DNA from: Candidatus Limiplasma pullicola
GTDB lineage: Bacteria; Bacillota; Clostridia; Christensenellales; Aristaeellaceae
Assembly: GCA_018710985.1 (NCBI GenBank)
Contig: DVIV01000030.1
Coordinates: 62,001-126,000 of the forward strand
Length of the DNA: 64,000 nt
Reading direction: 5' to 3'
Below the pieces are notes generated by a model. That model was not told where the DNA came from. It saw only the letters and a program-made list of their open reading frames with translations, and made no database searches. The stretch's first letter is position 1; the number at the start of each line of letters is the position of its first letter. Shown piece by piece: positions 11,069 to 20,281 of this stretch. The position numbers and the translations under genes are program-made.

Positions 11069-12634
11069 TTGAAAAGATATCTGCGCGTGGTGGAAAACCG
11101 GCTCAATACCAACCTCAGCCGCCGCCAGCTGCTGAAATTCTGCCTGATTGCGGGCATGCTGCTGGGCGTGTTGGCCCATGGCTTCATGTTTGCCAACAAG
11201 ATTCCCAACCATGACGACATGAGGTTCGGCATGGACCTGACCGGCGCTGGCCTGGAATCGGGGCGGTTTGTGCTGTACTTTTTCTGGAAGCTGCTCTCCA
11301 CCATGAGCGTCCCGTGGCTGAACGGCCTCCTCGGCGTGCTGTTTTTGAGCCTGGCTGCCTGGCTGGCGTGCGACGCCTTCGACCTCAGGCGTGTATGGCA
11401 GGCTGGCGCCCTTCTGTGCGTGCTGATCGTCTATCCGCTCAACGCGACCATCTTCTGCTTCATGTATGAGGCGCACGTCTTTTCACTGGGCATTCTGCTG
11501 GCCATGGCGGCGCCCTGGCTGACCCGCCGCGCGCGCCTGGGATTCCTGTGGGCCGCCCTGTGCGTTATGCTGTGCACGGGCATCTACCAGGGCTTTTTGA
11601 TGCTAGCCATTGGGATGCTGATCCTTCTGGTCATCCAACGCACGGCCTATGGACAGGCGCAGAGCGGATGGGCCGCCTGGCGGTTCGCTATTGGCTGCGC
11701 GGCCGCTGCGATTGCGGGGGTGCTGCTGTATCTGGGCGCGATGGCGCTGCTGACCCGCGTGGGCGCCGTTGTGCTAAGCGACTACCAGAGCATCAACCAG
11801 ATGGGCAAGCTGGATGTCTCCACGCTTCCTTCCAAGCTGGCCATGGCCTGGAACACGGTGTGGGACCACTATCTGTGGGATGTACCCGACTACACCACAC
11901 GGCTGATGCGGCTGGCGCAGATCACGCTGGTGGCGCTGGGCTACGGCTGGCTGGCGGTACGCGTGGTTTTGAGCGCGGTCAGGCGCCGCTGGGGCCATGC
12001 CGCGCTGCTGGCGGTCTGCGGCGTGCTGCTGGTGCTGTCCGCCGCCGGCGTCTTCATGATGGGGGAAAACATTAACGCGCATCAGCTCACGCTGTATTCG
12101 CTCATTGTGATTTTGCTGCTGCCGGTGACCTGCCTCCCCCACGAGGCGGAGCGGCCCGGCAGGCAGATGCTGCGCAGGCTGTGCGCCGCGGCGCTGGCGG
12201 CGGCGTGTCTGGGGTACGGGTTTCAGTGCACCATCCTCGACAATCAGGCGTATTACCAGTTGTACAGCTCCTTTACGCGCATCAGTCACGCGATGAACCG
12301 CCTGGCCCTGAGCATCGAGGAGGAGCCCCAATACCGCCCCGGCCTGCGGATTGCGACGGTGGGCTTCATGTCCTGGGAGGACCCTCCCGTCTATTTTGAT
12401 TATGAGTTGGCCAGCCGGTTCCGGCCCTTTGGGGGCGTCCTCAACGAGATCGACTTTGCGGCGCCCAGCTGTGCGCCGTATCTGCTCACCCGCGTAATCG
12501 GCCTGCCGCTCACGCCCGTGGACAACTGGCAGCCCACCGAGGCGGAACAGGCCATTGTGGACGCCATGCCCTGCTATCCGGCGGAGGGGTGCGTTACGAT
12601 CATTGGCGATCTGTGCGTCGTCCGCTTTTCCTGA
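11069..12634 (+). CDS. GtrII-like membrane glucosyltransferase, paralogue 1
   Basis: A 521-residue protein with about eleven membrane segments, belonging by eye to the Gtr type II family (Glucos_trans_II), which moves glucose from undecaprenyl-phosphate-glucose to surface polymers outside the membrane. The first external loop has NKIPNHDDMRF; the HDD acid pair is the GT-C catalytic hallmark. The start codon appears to be TTG: it gives an N-terminus (KRYLRVVENRLN) that aligns with both paralogues at 13659 and 15346. The ribosome site is weak. It opens a four-gene cluster with a GtrB-like donor synthase. The acceptor glycan is unknown. Confidence 0.75.
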   Translation: MKRYLRVVENRLNTNLSRRQLLKFCLIAGMLLGVLAHGFMFANKIPNHDDMRFGMDLTGAGLESGRFVLYFFWKLLSTMSVPWLNGLLGVLFLSLAAWLACDAFDLRRVWQAGALLCVLIVYPLNATIFCFMYEAHVFSLGILLAMAAPWLTRRARLGFLWAALCVMLCTGIYQGFLMLAIGMLILLVIQRTAYGQAQSGWAAWRFAIGCAAAAIAGVLLYLGAMALLTRVGAVVLSDYQSINQMGKLDVSTLPSKLAMAWNTVWDHYLWDVPDYTTRLMRLAQITLVALGYGWLAVRVVLSAVRRRWGHAALLAVCGVLLVLSAAGVFMMGENINAHQLTLYSLIVILLLPVTCLPHEAERPGRQMLRRLCAAALAAACLGYGFQCTILDNQAYYQLYSSFTRISHAMNRLALSIEEEPQYRPGLRIATVGFMSWEDPPVYFDYELASRFRPFGGVLNEIDFAAPSCAPYLLTRVIGLPLTPVDNWQPTEAEQAIVDAMPCYPAEGCVTIIGDLCVVRFS

Positions 12635-12666
12635 AAGCGACCACACGAAGGAAGAAGGAATTGCCC

Positions 12667-13638
12667 ATGGATGCGATTCTCTACATCGTGGTGCCCTGCT
12701 ACAATGAGGAGGCCTGCATCGACCATTGCGCCGGACGCCTGCTGGAAAAACTGGATGAGCTGGCACAAAAGGGGCTGTGCTCGCCCAAAAGCCGGCTGCT
12801 GTTTGTCAACGACGGGTCCTCCGACACCACGCGGGACCGGCTGGCCGCGTTGCGCCAAAAGGACGGGCGGGTGTGCTTTCTGTCCCTGTCGACCAACTGC
12901 GGCCATCAGAACGCGCTGCTGGCGGGCATGCTGTACGCCAAGGAGTACGCCGACTGCGTCATCACCATCGACGCGGATCTGCAGCAGGACGTGAACGCCA
13001 TGGACGAGTTCCTGCGTTGCTATGCCCGGGGTGTGGACATCGTGTTCGGCGTGCGGCGCTCGCGGGACACGGACGGCTTTTTCAAGCGGGTTACCGCCCA
13101 GGTATTTTACGGGCTGATGCACGCGATGGGCGCGAACGTTATCCGCAACCACGCGGATTACCGGCTCCTGTCCAAGCGCGTGTTGCTGGCGCTGGACCAG
13201 TATACGGAGGTCAACCTCTTTCTGCGGGGGCTGATCCGCAGCTTCGGCTTTGTATCGTGCGAGGTTCCCTTTGATGTGAGCGAGCGCTACGCGGGCCAGT
13301 CTAAATATTCCCCCGCCAAGATGATGCGCCTGGCGGTGGACGGCATCACCTCCTTTTCCGCCAGGCCGCTTCGGATCATCTCCATCATGGGTTTCATCTG
13401 CGTGTTTTTCTGCCTGTGCTTCATCATCTACGATCTTGTGGTGTTTTTGCAGGGAGAGACCATCACCGGCTGGACCTCCATGATGATCAGCATGTGGCTG
13501 ATCGGCGGCATGCTGATGATCTCGCTGGGCTGCGTGGGCGAATATGTCGGAAAGATCTACATGGAAGCCAAACACCGGCCACGTTACCTGATCGCGGAGG
13601 TGCAGCATGAGGCGCCCCGGGAAACCAGGGATGCCTGA
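12667..13638 (+). CDS. GtrB-like polyprenyl-phosphate glycosyltransferase (GT2, DPM1-like)
   Basis: A 323-residue family 2 glycosyltransferase with two C-terminal membrane helices. It would transfer glucose or a similar sugar from UDP-sugar to undecaprenyl phosphate on the inner face. The GT-A domain has VVPCYNEE at the N-terminus, FVNDGSSDTT, and the metal-binding TIDADLQQD; the loop ERYAGQSKYSP precedes the membrane part (about residues 230-310), which is typical of GtrB/ArnC-like proteins. I chose the ATG at 12667 after GAAGGAAG; an upstream in-frame ATG inside the previous gene adds an unlikely tail. It sits between GtrII-like genes and probably supplies their lipid-linked donor. Confidence 0.9.
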   Translation: MDAILYIVVPCYNEEACIDHCAGRLLEKLDELAQKGLCSPKSRLLFVNDGSSDTTRDRLAALRQKDGRVCFLSLSTNCGHQNALLAGMLYAKEYADCVITIDADLQQDVNAMDEFLRCYARGVDIVFGVRRSRDTDGFFKRVTAQVFYGLMHAMGANVIRNHADYRLLSKRVLLALDQYTEVNLFLRGLIRSFGFVSCEVPFDVSERYAGQSKYSPAKMMRLAVDGITSFSARPLRIISIMGFICVFFCLCFIIYDLVVFLQGETITGWTSMMISMWLIGGMLMISLGCVGEYVGKIYMEAKHRPRYLIAEVQHEAPRETRDA

Positions 13639-13658
13639 ACGGAGAGGAGGGAGAAATC

Positions 13659-15230
13659 ATGGAAAAGCATCTGAGGGTGGCCGGAGAGTGGCTCAATACG
13701 GAAATGAACCGCCGCAGGCTGCTTAGGCTGTGTCTGATCGCCGGAATGCTGGCGGGCCTGCTTGCGCACGGCTTCATGTTTGTCAACAAGATCCCCAACC
13801 ATGATGATCTGTATTATGACATGGACATCACGGGCGTGGGGGTTGAGCTGGGACGCTTTGCGCTGTATTTTTTCTGGAAGCTGTTTTCCAATTTGAGCAC
13901 GCCGTGGCTCAACGGCGTGCTGGGCGTTATGTTCCTCTCCGGCGCGGCGGCGCTGCTGGCGGATGCCTTCGGACTGCGCCGGCGCTGGCAGGCGCTGTCG
14001 CTGACGCTGATTGTGGTGGTTTTCCCGGAAAACATCTCCCTGTTCTGCTTCATGTATGAGGCGCATGTCTTTGCGCTGGGCGTGATGCTGGCCGCGCTGG
14101 CGGCATGGCTGGCGCCGCGCGGCCGGTTCGGCTGGCTATGGGCGATCATCCCCGTGGTGCTGGCCACGGGCATCTATCAGGTCTATCTGCTGCTGTCTGT
14201 GGGACTGATGGTGATCGCCATATTGCGCGAGATTTCCGCGGACGGTCATGCGTGGAAGCTGACCATCCGCTGTGCGGCGGCGGCATTGGCCGGGCTGCTT
14301 CTGTACCTCTTGGCCGCCAAACTGGCGCTGCGCCTGACGGGAAGCGCGCTCAACCAGTACCAGGGCGTCGACAAAATGGGCTCGCTGGATGTATCGGCCA
14401 TCCCGCAGAAGCTGGCGCAGGCGTATGGGACGGTCTGGAACTATTTTATCGGTGACGTGCCGATCTATTTTACCAAGCTGATGCGCCTGGCGCAGGGAAT
14501 GCTGGCGCTGGGCGGCGCGGCGGCGGCCGTCTGGATCGCGGCGCGGGCCTTCATGCGAAAAAGGGCCCTGGACGGGCTGCTGGCCCTGGGCTGCCTGGCC
14601 ATTCTCCCCTTGCTGGCTGCAGGTATCTACTTCATGGGCGACGACATCATCATTCACAGCCTGGTGCTGTATCCGCTGGTGCTGCTGCTTCTGGCCCCGG
14701 CGCTGCTGATTCCCGGCCTGCTTGAAACCCTGCCGCATCCCGTGCCCCGGCGCGTGCTGGCGGTCGCGCTGGCGGGAGTCTGCGCGGTGTACGGCCTGTG
14801 GGGCGTGGTGCTGAGCAATCAGGCGTATTACAAGCTCTACCTGGCCTATACCCGCGGCGAACACTTTGCCAACCGGCTGGCGGCGCGCATCGAGCGGACG
14901 GAGGGGTATGTGCCCGGCGTGACGGTGGCGCTGTGCGGGTATTCATACGGCTACATCCCCGAAGGGCTGGTGTATTTTGAGCCGGAGGATACCCATCGCT
15001 TCACCCCCATGTCCGGCATGAACACGGAACTGGACTATGTCAATTTCCTCAGCATGCCCAAGCTGCTGACCCGCATGATCGGCCTGCCGGTGGAGGCGAC
15101 GACCACCTGGCAGCCCCGGACGGAGGAGGAAGCCGCCGCGCTGGCTGCCATGCCCAGCTATCCGCGCGAGGGCAGCATCGGCATGATCGGGGACGTGTGC
15201 GTGGTGAAATTTGGGCTGCTGGACCCGTAG
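13659..15230 (+). CDS. GtrII-like membrane glucosyltransferase, paralogue 2
   Basis: 523 residues with the same layout as paralogue 1: an amphipathic N-terminus with WLNTEMNRRRLLRLCLI, an HDD external loop (NKIPNHDDLYYDMD), about eleven helices, a conserved SNQAYYKLYLAYTR segment before the soluble C-terminal domain, and LLTRMIGLPVE near the end. The acid pair is intact, so it is probably active. AGGAGGGAG precedes the ATG, 20 bases after the GtrB-like gene, so the two are likely co-translated. Divergence from its paralogues is largest in the variable external C-terminal domain, which would fit different acceptors or linkages; that is inference. Confidence 0.75.
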   Translation: MEKHLRVAGEWLNTEMNRRRLLRLCLIAGMLAGLLAHGFMFVNKIPNHDDLYYDMDITGVGVELGRFALYFFWKLFSNLSTPWLNGVLGVMFLSGAAALLADAFGLRRRWQALSLTLIVVVFPENISLFCFMYEAHVFALGVMLAALAAWLAPRGRFGWLWAIIPVVLATGIYQVYLLLSVGLMVIAILREISADGHAWKLTIRCAAAALAGLLLYLLAAKLALRLTGSALNQYQGVDKMGSLDVSAIPQKLAQAYGTVWNYFIGDVPIYFTKLMRLAQGMLALGGAAAAVWIAARAFMRKRALDGLLALGCLAILPLLAAGIYFMGDDIIIHSLVLYPLVLLLLAPALLIPGLLETLPHPVPRRVLAVALAGVCAVYGLWGVVLSNQAYYKLYLAYTRGEHFANRLAARIERTEGYVPGVTVALCGYSYGYIPEGLVYFEPEDTHRFTPMSGMNTELDYVNFLSMPKLLTRMIGLPVEATTTWQPRTEEEAAALAAMPSYPREGSIGMIGDVCVVKFGLLDP

Positions 15231-15284
15231 GTTTGCTACCGGAAGGGGCGCCCGGACGAGAGCGCGACCGCAACGTGAGAACAT

Positions 15285-15316
15285 CGAGGAACGCGCAGGC
15301 GCTCCTCCTGTTTTTC
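15285..15316 (+). terminator. terminator or attenuator before the third gtrII-like gene
   Basis: AGGAACGC (15287-15294), the loop GCAG, then GCGCTCCT (15299-15306) with one mismatch, followed by CCTGTTTTT. The sequence around it resembles the hairpin before paralogue 1. Confidence 0.55.
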
Positions 15317-15345
15317 TATGGGAAGCTGGAAAGAGGAGGATGAAA

Positions 15346-16920
15346 ATGAAAATCGTTCAAAGAGCGGCAGATTGGCTCAACATCACGCTTAGCCGCCGCG
15401 CATTGCTGAAATTGTGCCTGATTTCGGGGATGATCGTCGGTCTGTTCGCTCACGGGTTCATGTTTGCCAACAAACTGCCCAACCATGATGATCTGCATTG
15501 GTACAATGACTTTTCTGTGGATGCTTTGATTCTGGGAAGATATGTGCTGTATTTTTTCTGGAAACTGTTTTCCAATTTGAGCACGCCATGGTTCAACGGG
15601 CTGCTGGGGATTTTGTTTCTGAGCCTGGCTTCTTTTTTCCTCTGCGATGCCTTCGATGTGAGAAAGGCCTGGCGCGCGTTGGGCGTGGTATGCATTATGC
15701 TTGCCTTTCCGGTCAACGCCACCATCTTTGGCTTCATGTTTGAGGCGCACCTCAAGATGCTCGGTATCCTCTTTGCCTGCTGCGTTCCCTGGGCGATCCG
15801 GCGACTCAAAGGAGGCTGGTTCTGGGCGGCCGGCTTTGCTTTTCTGGCTACGGGCATTTATCAGGTCTATATCATGCTGGCAATCGGCCTGCTCATTTTG
15901 CTGGTAATGCGCAGGGCGGTGTGCAGCGCGCTGGAGGGAAAGCCCGGAAGGCAGGTCTGGGGCTTTGCGCTGGCGTGCGCGGGAGCGGCGATCGCGGGAC
16001 TGGTTGTCTATATCGCGGGCAACTGGGCGATGACGCATCTGGGCGGCGTGGAGATGCGAAGCTATCAGGGACTGGACCAGATGGGTTCGCTGGATATCGC
16101 CAGGCTTCCGGAAAAAATCATGGGCGCCTATGAGACGGTGTGGGACTACTTTTATGCCGACATGCCGGTCTACACCACCAAGCTGATGCAGGTGGCGCAA
16201 TGGGTGCTGGTGGGGGCGGGAATCGCGTGCGTGGCCGTCGCCGTGATTGGCTGTTTCCGTGCGGGCCGGTTTGCGCATGCGGGATTGCTGCTGATCTGCG
16301 CGGCACTGCTTCCCCTGGCGGCAGCGGGCATCTACTTTATGGGCGACAGCATCGAAAGGCATCAGATTACATTGTATCCGCTGATTATTCTGTTGCTGCT
16401 TCCTCTTTTGTGTGTGGATGGGTTTGCGGCAGGCCTCCCGCCGCTTCCCGCGCCGCGCCGGATCTGCGCCGCGGCGCTGGCCACCGCATGCCTGATATAC
16501 GGCTTTGCGTTTTCCATGCTGAGCAATCAGGCGTATTACCGCATGCATCTGGCCTTTACGCGGGCGGAAAACTTCGGCAACCGCCTGGCTACGCGCATTG
16601 AGAGCATGGAAGGCTATCGTTCCGGCATGAGGCTGGCCACCATCGGGCATCTGTCCCAGGAAGAGCCGCTGATCTATTACGAATATGAGCTTGTCAACCG
16701 CTTTCAGCCCTTCCTCGGCGTGCGCAATGAGTTTGACTATTACTGGTATGATACGGGCCTGTGGATGCTGACCCGCATCGTGGGCCTGCCCATGACGCCC
16801 GAATATGGCTGGCAGCCGGAGACGGAGGAGGAAACGGCGCTGCTGGAGAGCATGCCCTGCTATCCCGCGGAGGGAAGCATCGTTTTTATTGACGATCTGT
16901 GCGTGGTCAAATTTTCCTGA
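15346..16920 (+). CDS. GtrII-like membrane glucosyltransferase, paralogue 3
   Basis: 524 residues, third copy of the family in 6 kb. It keeps the HDD loop (NKLPNHDDLHWYND), the FFWKLFSNLSTPW segment shared almost unchanged with paralogue 2, the central TGIYQVYIMLAIG helix and the SNQAYYRMHLAFTR element. The start at 15346 has AGGAGG at the right spacing; the ATG six bases earlier is too close. Unlike copies 1 and 2 it has its own leader with a hairpin, so it may be expressed separately. Its stop is followed by the promoter of the nucleoside transporter operon. Confidence 0.75.
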   Translation: MKIVQRAADWLNITLSRRALLKLCLISGMIVGLFAHGFMFANKLPNHDDLHWYNDFSVDALILGRYVLYFFWKLFSNLSTPWFNGLLGILFLSLASFFLCDAFDVRKAWRALGVVCIMLAFPVNATIFGFMFEAHLKMLGILFACCVPWAIRRLKGGWFWAAGFAFLATGIYQVYIMLAIGLLILLVMRRAVCSALEGKPGRQVWGFALACAGAAIAGLVVYIAGNWAMTHLGGVEMRSYQGLDQMGSLDIARLPEKIMGAYETVWDYFYADMPVYTTKLMQVAQWVLVGAGIACVAVAVIGCFRAGRFAHAGLLLICAALLPLAAAGIYFMGDSIERHQITLYPLIILLLLPLLCVDGFAAGLPPLPAPRRICAAALATACLIYGFAFSMLSNQAYYRMHLAFTRAENFGNRLATRIESMEGYRSGMRLATIGHLSQEEPLIYYEYELVNRFQPFLGVRNEFDYYWYDTGLWMLTRIVGLPMTPEYGWQPETEEETALLESMPCYPAEGSIVFIDDLCVVKFS

Positions 16921-16952
16921 GCGCGCCGCCCGGCAGCCGGCGCCGAAAAGCC

Positions 16953-16981
16953 TTGCGAAAGCACAGCCGCCATAGTATAAT
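16953..16981 (+). promoter_or_regulatory. SigA-type promoter for the BMP transporter operon
   Basis: TTGCGA (16953-16958), exactly 17 bases, then a perfect TATAAT (16976-16981). Transcription would start about 45 bases before the ATG at 17031. Confidence 0.75.
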
Positions 16982-17030
16982 GATCCCATGGACAAGCGAA
17001 CCTATCAGACGGAAAGGATGGACGAACGCA

Positions 17031-18029
17031 ATGAAAAAAATCCTCTCTTTGCTTCTGTGCCTGGCGATGCTTCTGACGTTGGGACTGACCGCCATGGGAC
17101 AGGCCGAGGATGGCGGCGAGCTGCGGGTGTCCCTGTGCATCGCTGAAACGCTGGGCGACCTTGGCTTTTATGACAGCGCCAACGAGGGCCTCAAGCGTCT
17201 GGAGGCCGACTACGGCGTGATCGGCAGCGTCGTGGAGTGCAAGAGCGACGCCAGCATGTATCAGGTGGCGCTGGTGGAGGCCGCCGAGCAGAGCGATGTA
17301 GTGGTGGCCGTGGGCTGGCAGTTCTGGGACGGCCTGACCGCGGTCGTGCCTGAGATGCCCGACACCAAGTTCATCTTCGTGGATAACGGCCTGGACGGCG
17401 TGGGCGACAACCTGATGTCCATTACCTATGCCGAAAACGAGGGCAGCTTCCTGGCGGGCTATGTGGCCATGAAGCTGGCGCAGAGCGGCGTGGTGGGCGT
17501 CATTGGCGGCGAAAACAGCGATACCATCAACAACTTCGTCGTGGGCTACAAGCAGGGCGCGCTCTACGCCAATCCCGAGGGAACCGTGCTCGATCCCGTC
17601 TATACCGACGACTATGAGGCGCCCGACAAGGGCAAGGAAGCCGCGCTGTCGCTCTACAGCCAGGGCGCGGACGTGGTGTACGCCGTGGCGGGCAAGACCG
17701 GCCTGGGCGTGTTTGAGGCGGCACAGGAGCAGGGCAAGTACGCCGTGGGCGTGGACAGCGACCAGAAGTATATCAACCCCGACGTCATCATCTGCTCCAT
17801 GCTCAAGCGCGTGGGCGACAGCGTATACGACGTGATCAGCAACTACCTGGAGGACAGCGTGTTTGAGGGCGGCACCATCTGGAACGCCGATATGTCCAGC
17901 GGCCTGGTCGGCCTGGGATATGGCGACGACACCATGACCCAGCAGGTGTCCGACGAGCTGAAGGCCGAGGTGGAGGCGCTGGCTGAAAAGATTATCGCGG
18001 GCGAGATCGTGGTCGAGAGCACCCGCTGA
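17031..18029 (+). CDS. BMP-family substrate-binding protein (nucleoside importer)
   Basis: A 332-residue protein of the Bmp/PnrA family (Med-type), which binds purine nucleosides for ABC import. Visible family features are the two-lobed alternating beta/alpha pattern, SITYAENEGSFLAGYVAM, and the ...GADVVYAVAGKTGLGVFEAAQ segment. It begins with a Sec signal (MKKILSLLLCLAMLLTLGLTAMG), but there is no cysteine at a lipobox position, so it does not look lipid-anchored as most Gram-positive members are. The start follows GGAAAGGA with a slightly long spacing. It opens the operon with a lipoprotein, a double ATPase and two permeases. Confidence 0.9.
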   Translation: MKKILSLLLCLAMLLTLGLTAMGQAEDGGELRVSLCIAETLGDLGFYDSANEGLKRLEADYGVIGSVVECKSDASMYQVALVEAAEQSDVVVAVGWQFWDGLTAVVPEMPDTKFIFVDNGLDGVGDNLMSITYAENEGSFLAGYVAMKLAQSGVVGVIGGENSDTINNFVVGYKQGALYANPEGTVLDPVYTDDYEAPDKGKEAALSLYSQGADVVYAVAGKTGLGVFEAAQEQGKYAVGVDSDQKYINPDVIICSMLKRVGDSVYDVISNYLEDSVFEGGTIWNADMSSGLVGLGYGDDTMTQQVSDELKAEVEALAEKIIAGEIVVESTR

Positions 18030-18049
18030 ACCGCTATGGAAAAAATCAG

Positions 18050-18087
18050 GGGCCCCTTGCAGGCGTTTGCCGCGCAAGGGGCCTTTG
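18050..18087 (+). terminator. hairpin between binding protein and transporter genes
   Basis: GGCCCCTTGC (18051-18060) and GCAAGGGGCC (18074-18083) pair perfectly, with only TTT after them. It probably acts as a partial terminator or 3'-end stabiliser that gives more binding protein than permease, a known pattern in importer operons. Confidence 0.6.
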
Positions 18088-18106
18088 CCAAACGGAGGAG
18101 ATGCGC

Positions 18107-18718
18107 ATGAACCGAGGACGAACCGCCGCCGCTCTGCTGCTGTGCCTGACGCTTTTGTGCGGCTGCGCGCGGGCGGACTGGGCCGGCGATACGGCGGAGG
18201 CGCTGAGCGCGCGCATGACGGCGCTGGCGGTGGACGAGGCGTATGTGAGCCTGTTCACCGGCAGCGAGGAGGTGCTCGCGCAGGTGGAGCGCATGGCGGC
18301 CAACGAGGGTCTGGAAGCCGGACAGGTCCGGCGCTTTACGCTGCGCAGCGAATCCAGCTACGCGGATTATGCGGAGTGGGAAGGGCTGGAGCTGCCGGCG
18401 CTGAGCGCGGTGGCGGGCGAGGAGCTTGAGCGGCGGCTGGCCGCGATGCCGCCCAGCCTGCTCAACGGGCAGGCGGGCGCGGACTGGTTGGCGGCGGCCA
18501 GCCTGCTCACCGTGAGCGAGACGTACCTGATGCCCGAAGATTTCGTGCCCTGCATCGTGCTGATGGACTTTGGCACGGATGCGGACGTGATGGTGGTCTT
18601 TACCCGGACGGGCGAGGAGACCGTCACCGCGCAGGCCGCCTTTGTCAGCGCCGCCGTGGTGGACGCGGGGATGGAAGCGGTGCTGCTTCTGTATACGGAA
18701 GATGAGCCGGAGGAATAA
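18107..18718 (+). CDS. putative lipoprotein of unknown function in nucleoside transporter operon
   Basis: 203 residues with a short signal sequence and the lipobox LLCGC, so it should be a lipid-anchored surface protein. The mature part is acidic and alpha/beta, with strands such as VPCIVLMDFGTDADVMVVFTR near the end. I do not recognise the family. The ATG at 18107 has GGAGGAG at the right distance; the ATG at 18101 touches it. It ends three bases before the ATPase gene. The position suggests an accessory role in nucleoside uptake or in anchoring the unlipidated binding protein, which is speculation. Confidence 0.65.
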   Translation: MNRGRTAAALLLCLTLLCGCARADWAGDTAEALSARMTALAVDEAYVSLFTGSEEVLAQVERMAANEGLEAGQVRRFTLRSESSYADYAEWEGLELPALSAVAGEELERRLAAMPPSLLNGQAGADWLAAASLLTVSETYLMPEDFVPCIVLMDFGTDADVMVVFTRTGEETVTAQAAFVSAAVVDAGMEAVLLLYTEDEPEE

Positions 18719-18721
18719 CCG

Positions 18722-20281
18722 ATGAACGACGCTGCAACGGGCGCGGAGATTGTCCGCTTTTCCCATGTGAGCAAGCAGTACCCCGGCACGCTGGCCAACG
18801 ACGATGTGAGCCTGTCCATCCGCCGGGGCGAGGTGTTCGCGCTGGTGGGCGAAAACGGCGCGGGCAAATCCACGCTGATGAACCTGCTCTACGGCCTGCA
18901 GGCGCCCACGCTGGGCGATATCTACATCAAGGGAGAAAAGACCGGTCCCCAGCACGGGCCGGAAAGCGCCATGCGCATGGGCGTGAGCATGGTGCACCAG
19001 CATTTCAAGCTGGTGCCCAGCTTTACCGTGGCCCAGAACGTCATGCTGGGTCACGAGCCCCGGCGCGGCCTGTTTTACGACGGGCGCGAGGCGGAGGAAA
19101 CGGTGCGCAGGCTCTCGGCCGAATACGGCCTCAAGGTGGAGCCGGGCGACGTGGTGCGCGACCTGAGCGTGGGCATCCAGCAGCGCGTGGAGATTCTCAA
19201 GGCGCTGCGAACGGGCGCGGACGTGCTGATTTTGGATGAACCCACCGCCGTCCTCACCCCGCAGGAGGCCGAGGAGCTGTTCGAGGTCATCCGCCGGGTG
19301 GTGGAGGAGAAGGACATGACCGTCATCCTCATCACGCACCGCCTGCCCGAAGTGATGCGCGTGAGCGACCGGGTGGGCGTGATGCGGCGCGGCAGGCTGG
19401 AAAAGGTCATGGAGACGCGCGAAACCAGCGAGCGGGAGATCGCCTCGCTCATGGTGGGGCGGGACGTGCTTTTCAGCGACCTGCCCGGCGGACAGGCGGC
19501 GGGGGAGGAACGGCTGGTCATCCGCGGCCTGTGCGCCCTGAGCGACCGGGGCCTTCCGGCGCTTCGCGGCATGGACCTGACCGTACATGCGGGCGAGGTG
19601 GTCGGCGTGTGCGGCGTGGAGGGCAACGGCCAGACCGAGCTGGCCGAATGCGTGGCGGGCATGCGGCCCGTTACGGGCGGCAGCGTCGTCCTGTGCGGGC
19701 GCGACGTGACCGGGCAGGCCCCCGGACGTATCCGCGAGGCGGGCCTGAGCTACATTCCGGAGGACCGCATTTCCACCGGCGTGGACGTGAAAGCCAGCGT
19801 TGCCGAAAACCTGGTCGTGGGCAAGCAGCGCACGCCGGCGTTCAGCCGCCTGGGCGTTCACCTCAGGCGCGGGCAGGTGAAGAAATACGCGCAGGAGCTG
19901 TCGCAGGCATTTGATATCCGCACCTCCGGCGTGGACGAGCCCGCCGGCTCCCTCAGCGGCGGCAACATGCAGAAGGTCGTGCTCGCGCGGGAGTTTTCCT
20001 TCGGGTCGCCCGTGCTGCTGGTGTGCCAGCCCACGCGCGGCGTGGACATCGGCGCGACGGAGTTCATTCATGAGCGCATCGTGGAAAAGCGCGATCAGGG
20101 CTGCGCCGTGCTGCTCATCAGCGCGGACCTGGACGAGCTGATGCGCCTGAGCGACCGGCTGGTCACGGTGTTTGAAGGCAGGGTGACGGGCCGTTTCCGC
20201 ACGGCGGATGTGACGAGGGAAGAAATCGGGTACTACATGACGGGCGGCCATCAGGATACGAAGGAGGCGGAGGCGCAGTGA
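18722..20281 (+). CDS. nucleoside ABC importer, duplicated ATP-binding protein (NupO/YufO-like)
   Basis: 519 residues with two fused ATPase domains. Domain 1 has Walker A GENGAGKST, signature LSVGIQQRVEIL and Walker B LILDEPTAVL. Domain 2 lacks a classic P-loop lysine (GVEGNGQTEL), keeps the signature LSGGNMQKVVLAREF, and reads LLVCQPTRGVD where Walker B lies. This asymmetric layout is normal for the ribose/BMP class of importers. It is coupled to the permease by a GTGA overlap at 20278. Confidence 0.93.
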   Translation: MNDAATGAEIVRFSHVSKQYPGTLANDDVSLSIRRGEVFALVGENGAGKSTLMNLLYGLQAPTLGDIYIKGEKTGPQHGPESAMRMGVSMVHQHFKLVPSFTVAQNVMLGHEPRRGLFYDGREAEETVRRLSAEYGLKVEPGDVVRDLSVGIQQRVEILKALRTGADVLILDEPTAVLTPQEAEELFEVIRRVVEEKDMTVILITHRLPEVMRVSDRVGVMRRGRLEKVMETRETSEREIASLMVGRDVLFSDLPGGQAAGEERLVIRGLCALSDRGLPALRGMDLTVHAGEVVGVCGVEGNGQTELAECVAGMRPVTGGSVVLCGRDVTGQAPGRIREAGLSYIPEDRISTGVDVKASVAENLVVGKQRTPAFSRLGVHLRRGQVKKYAQELSQAFDIRTSGVDEPAGSLSGGNMQKVVLAREFSFGSPVLLVCQPTRGVDIGATEFIHERIVEKRDQGCAVLLISADLDELMRLSDRLVTVFEGRVTGRFRTADVTREEIGYYMTGGHQDTKEAEAQ

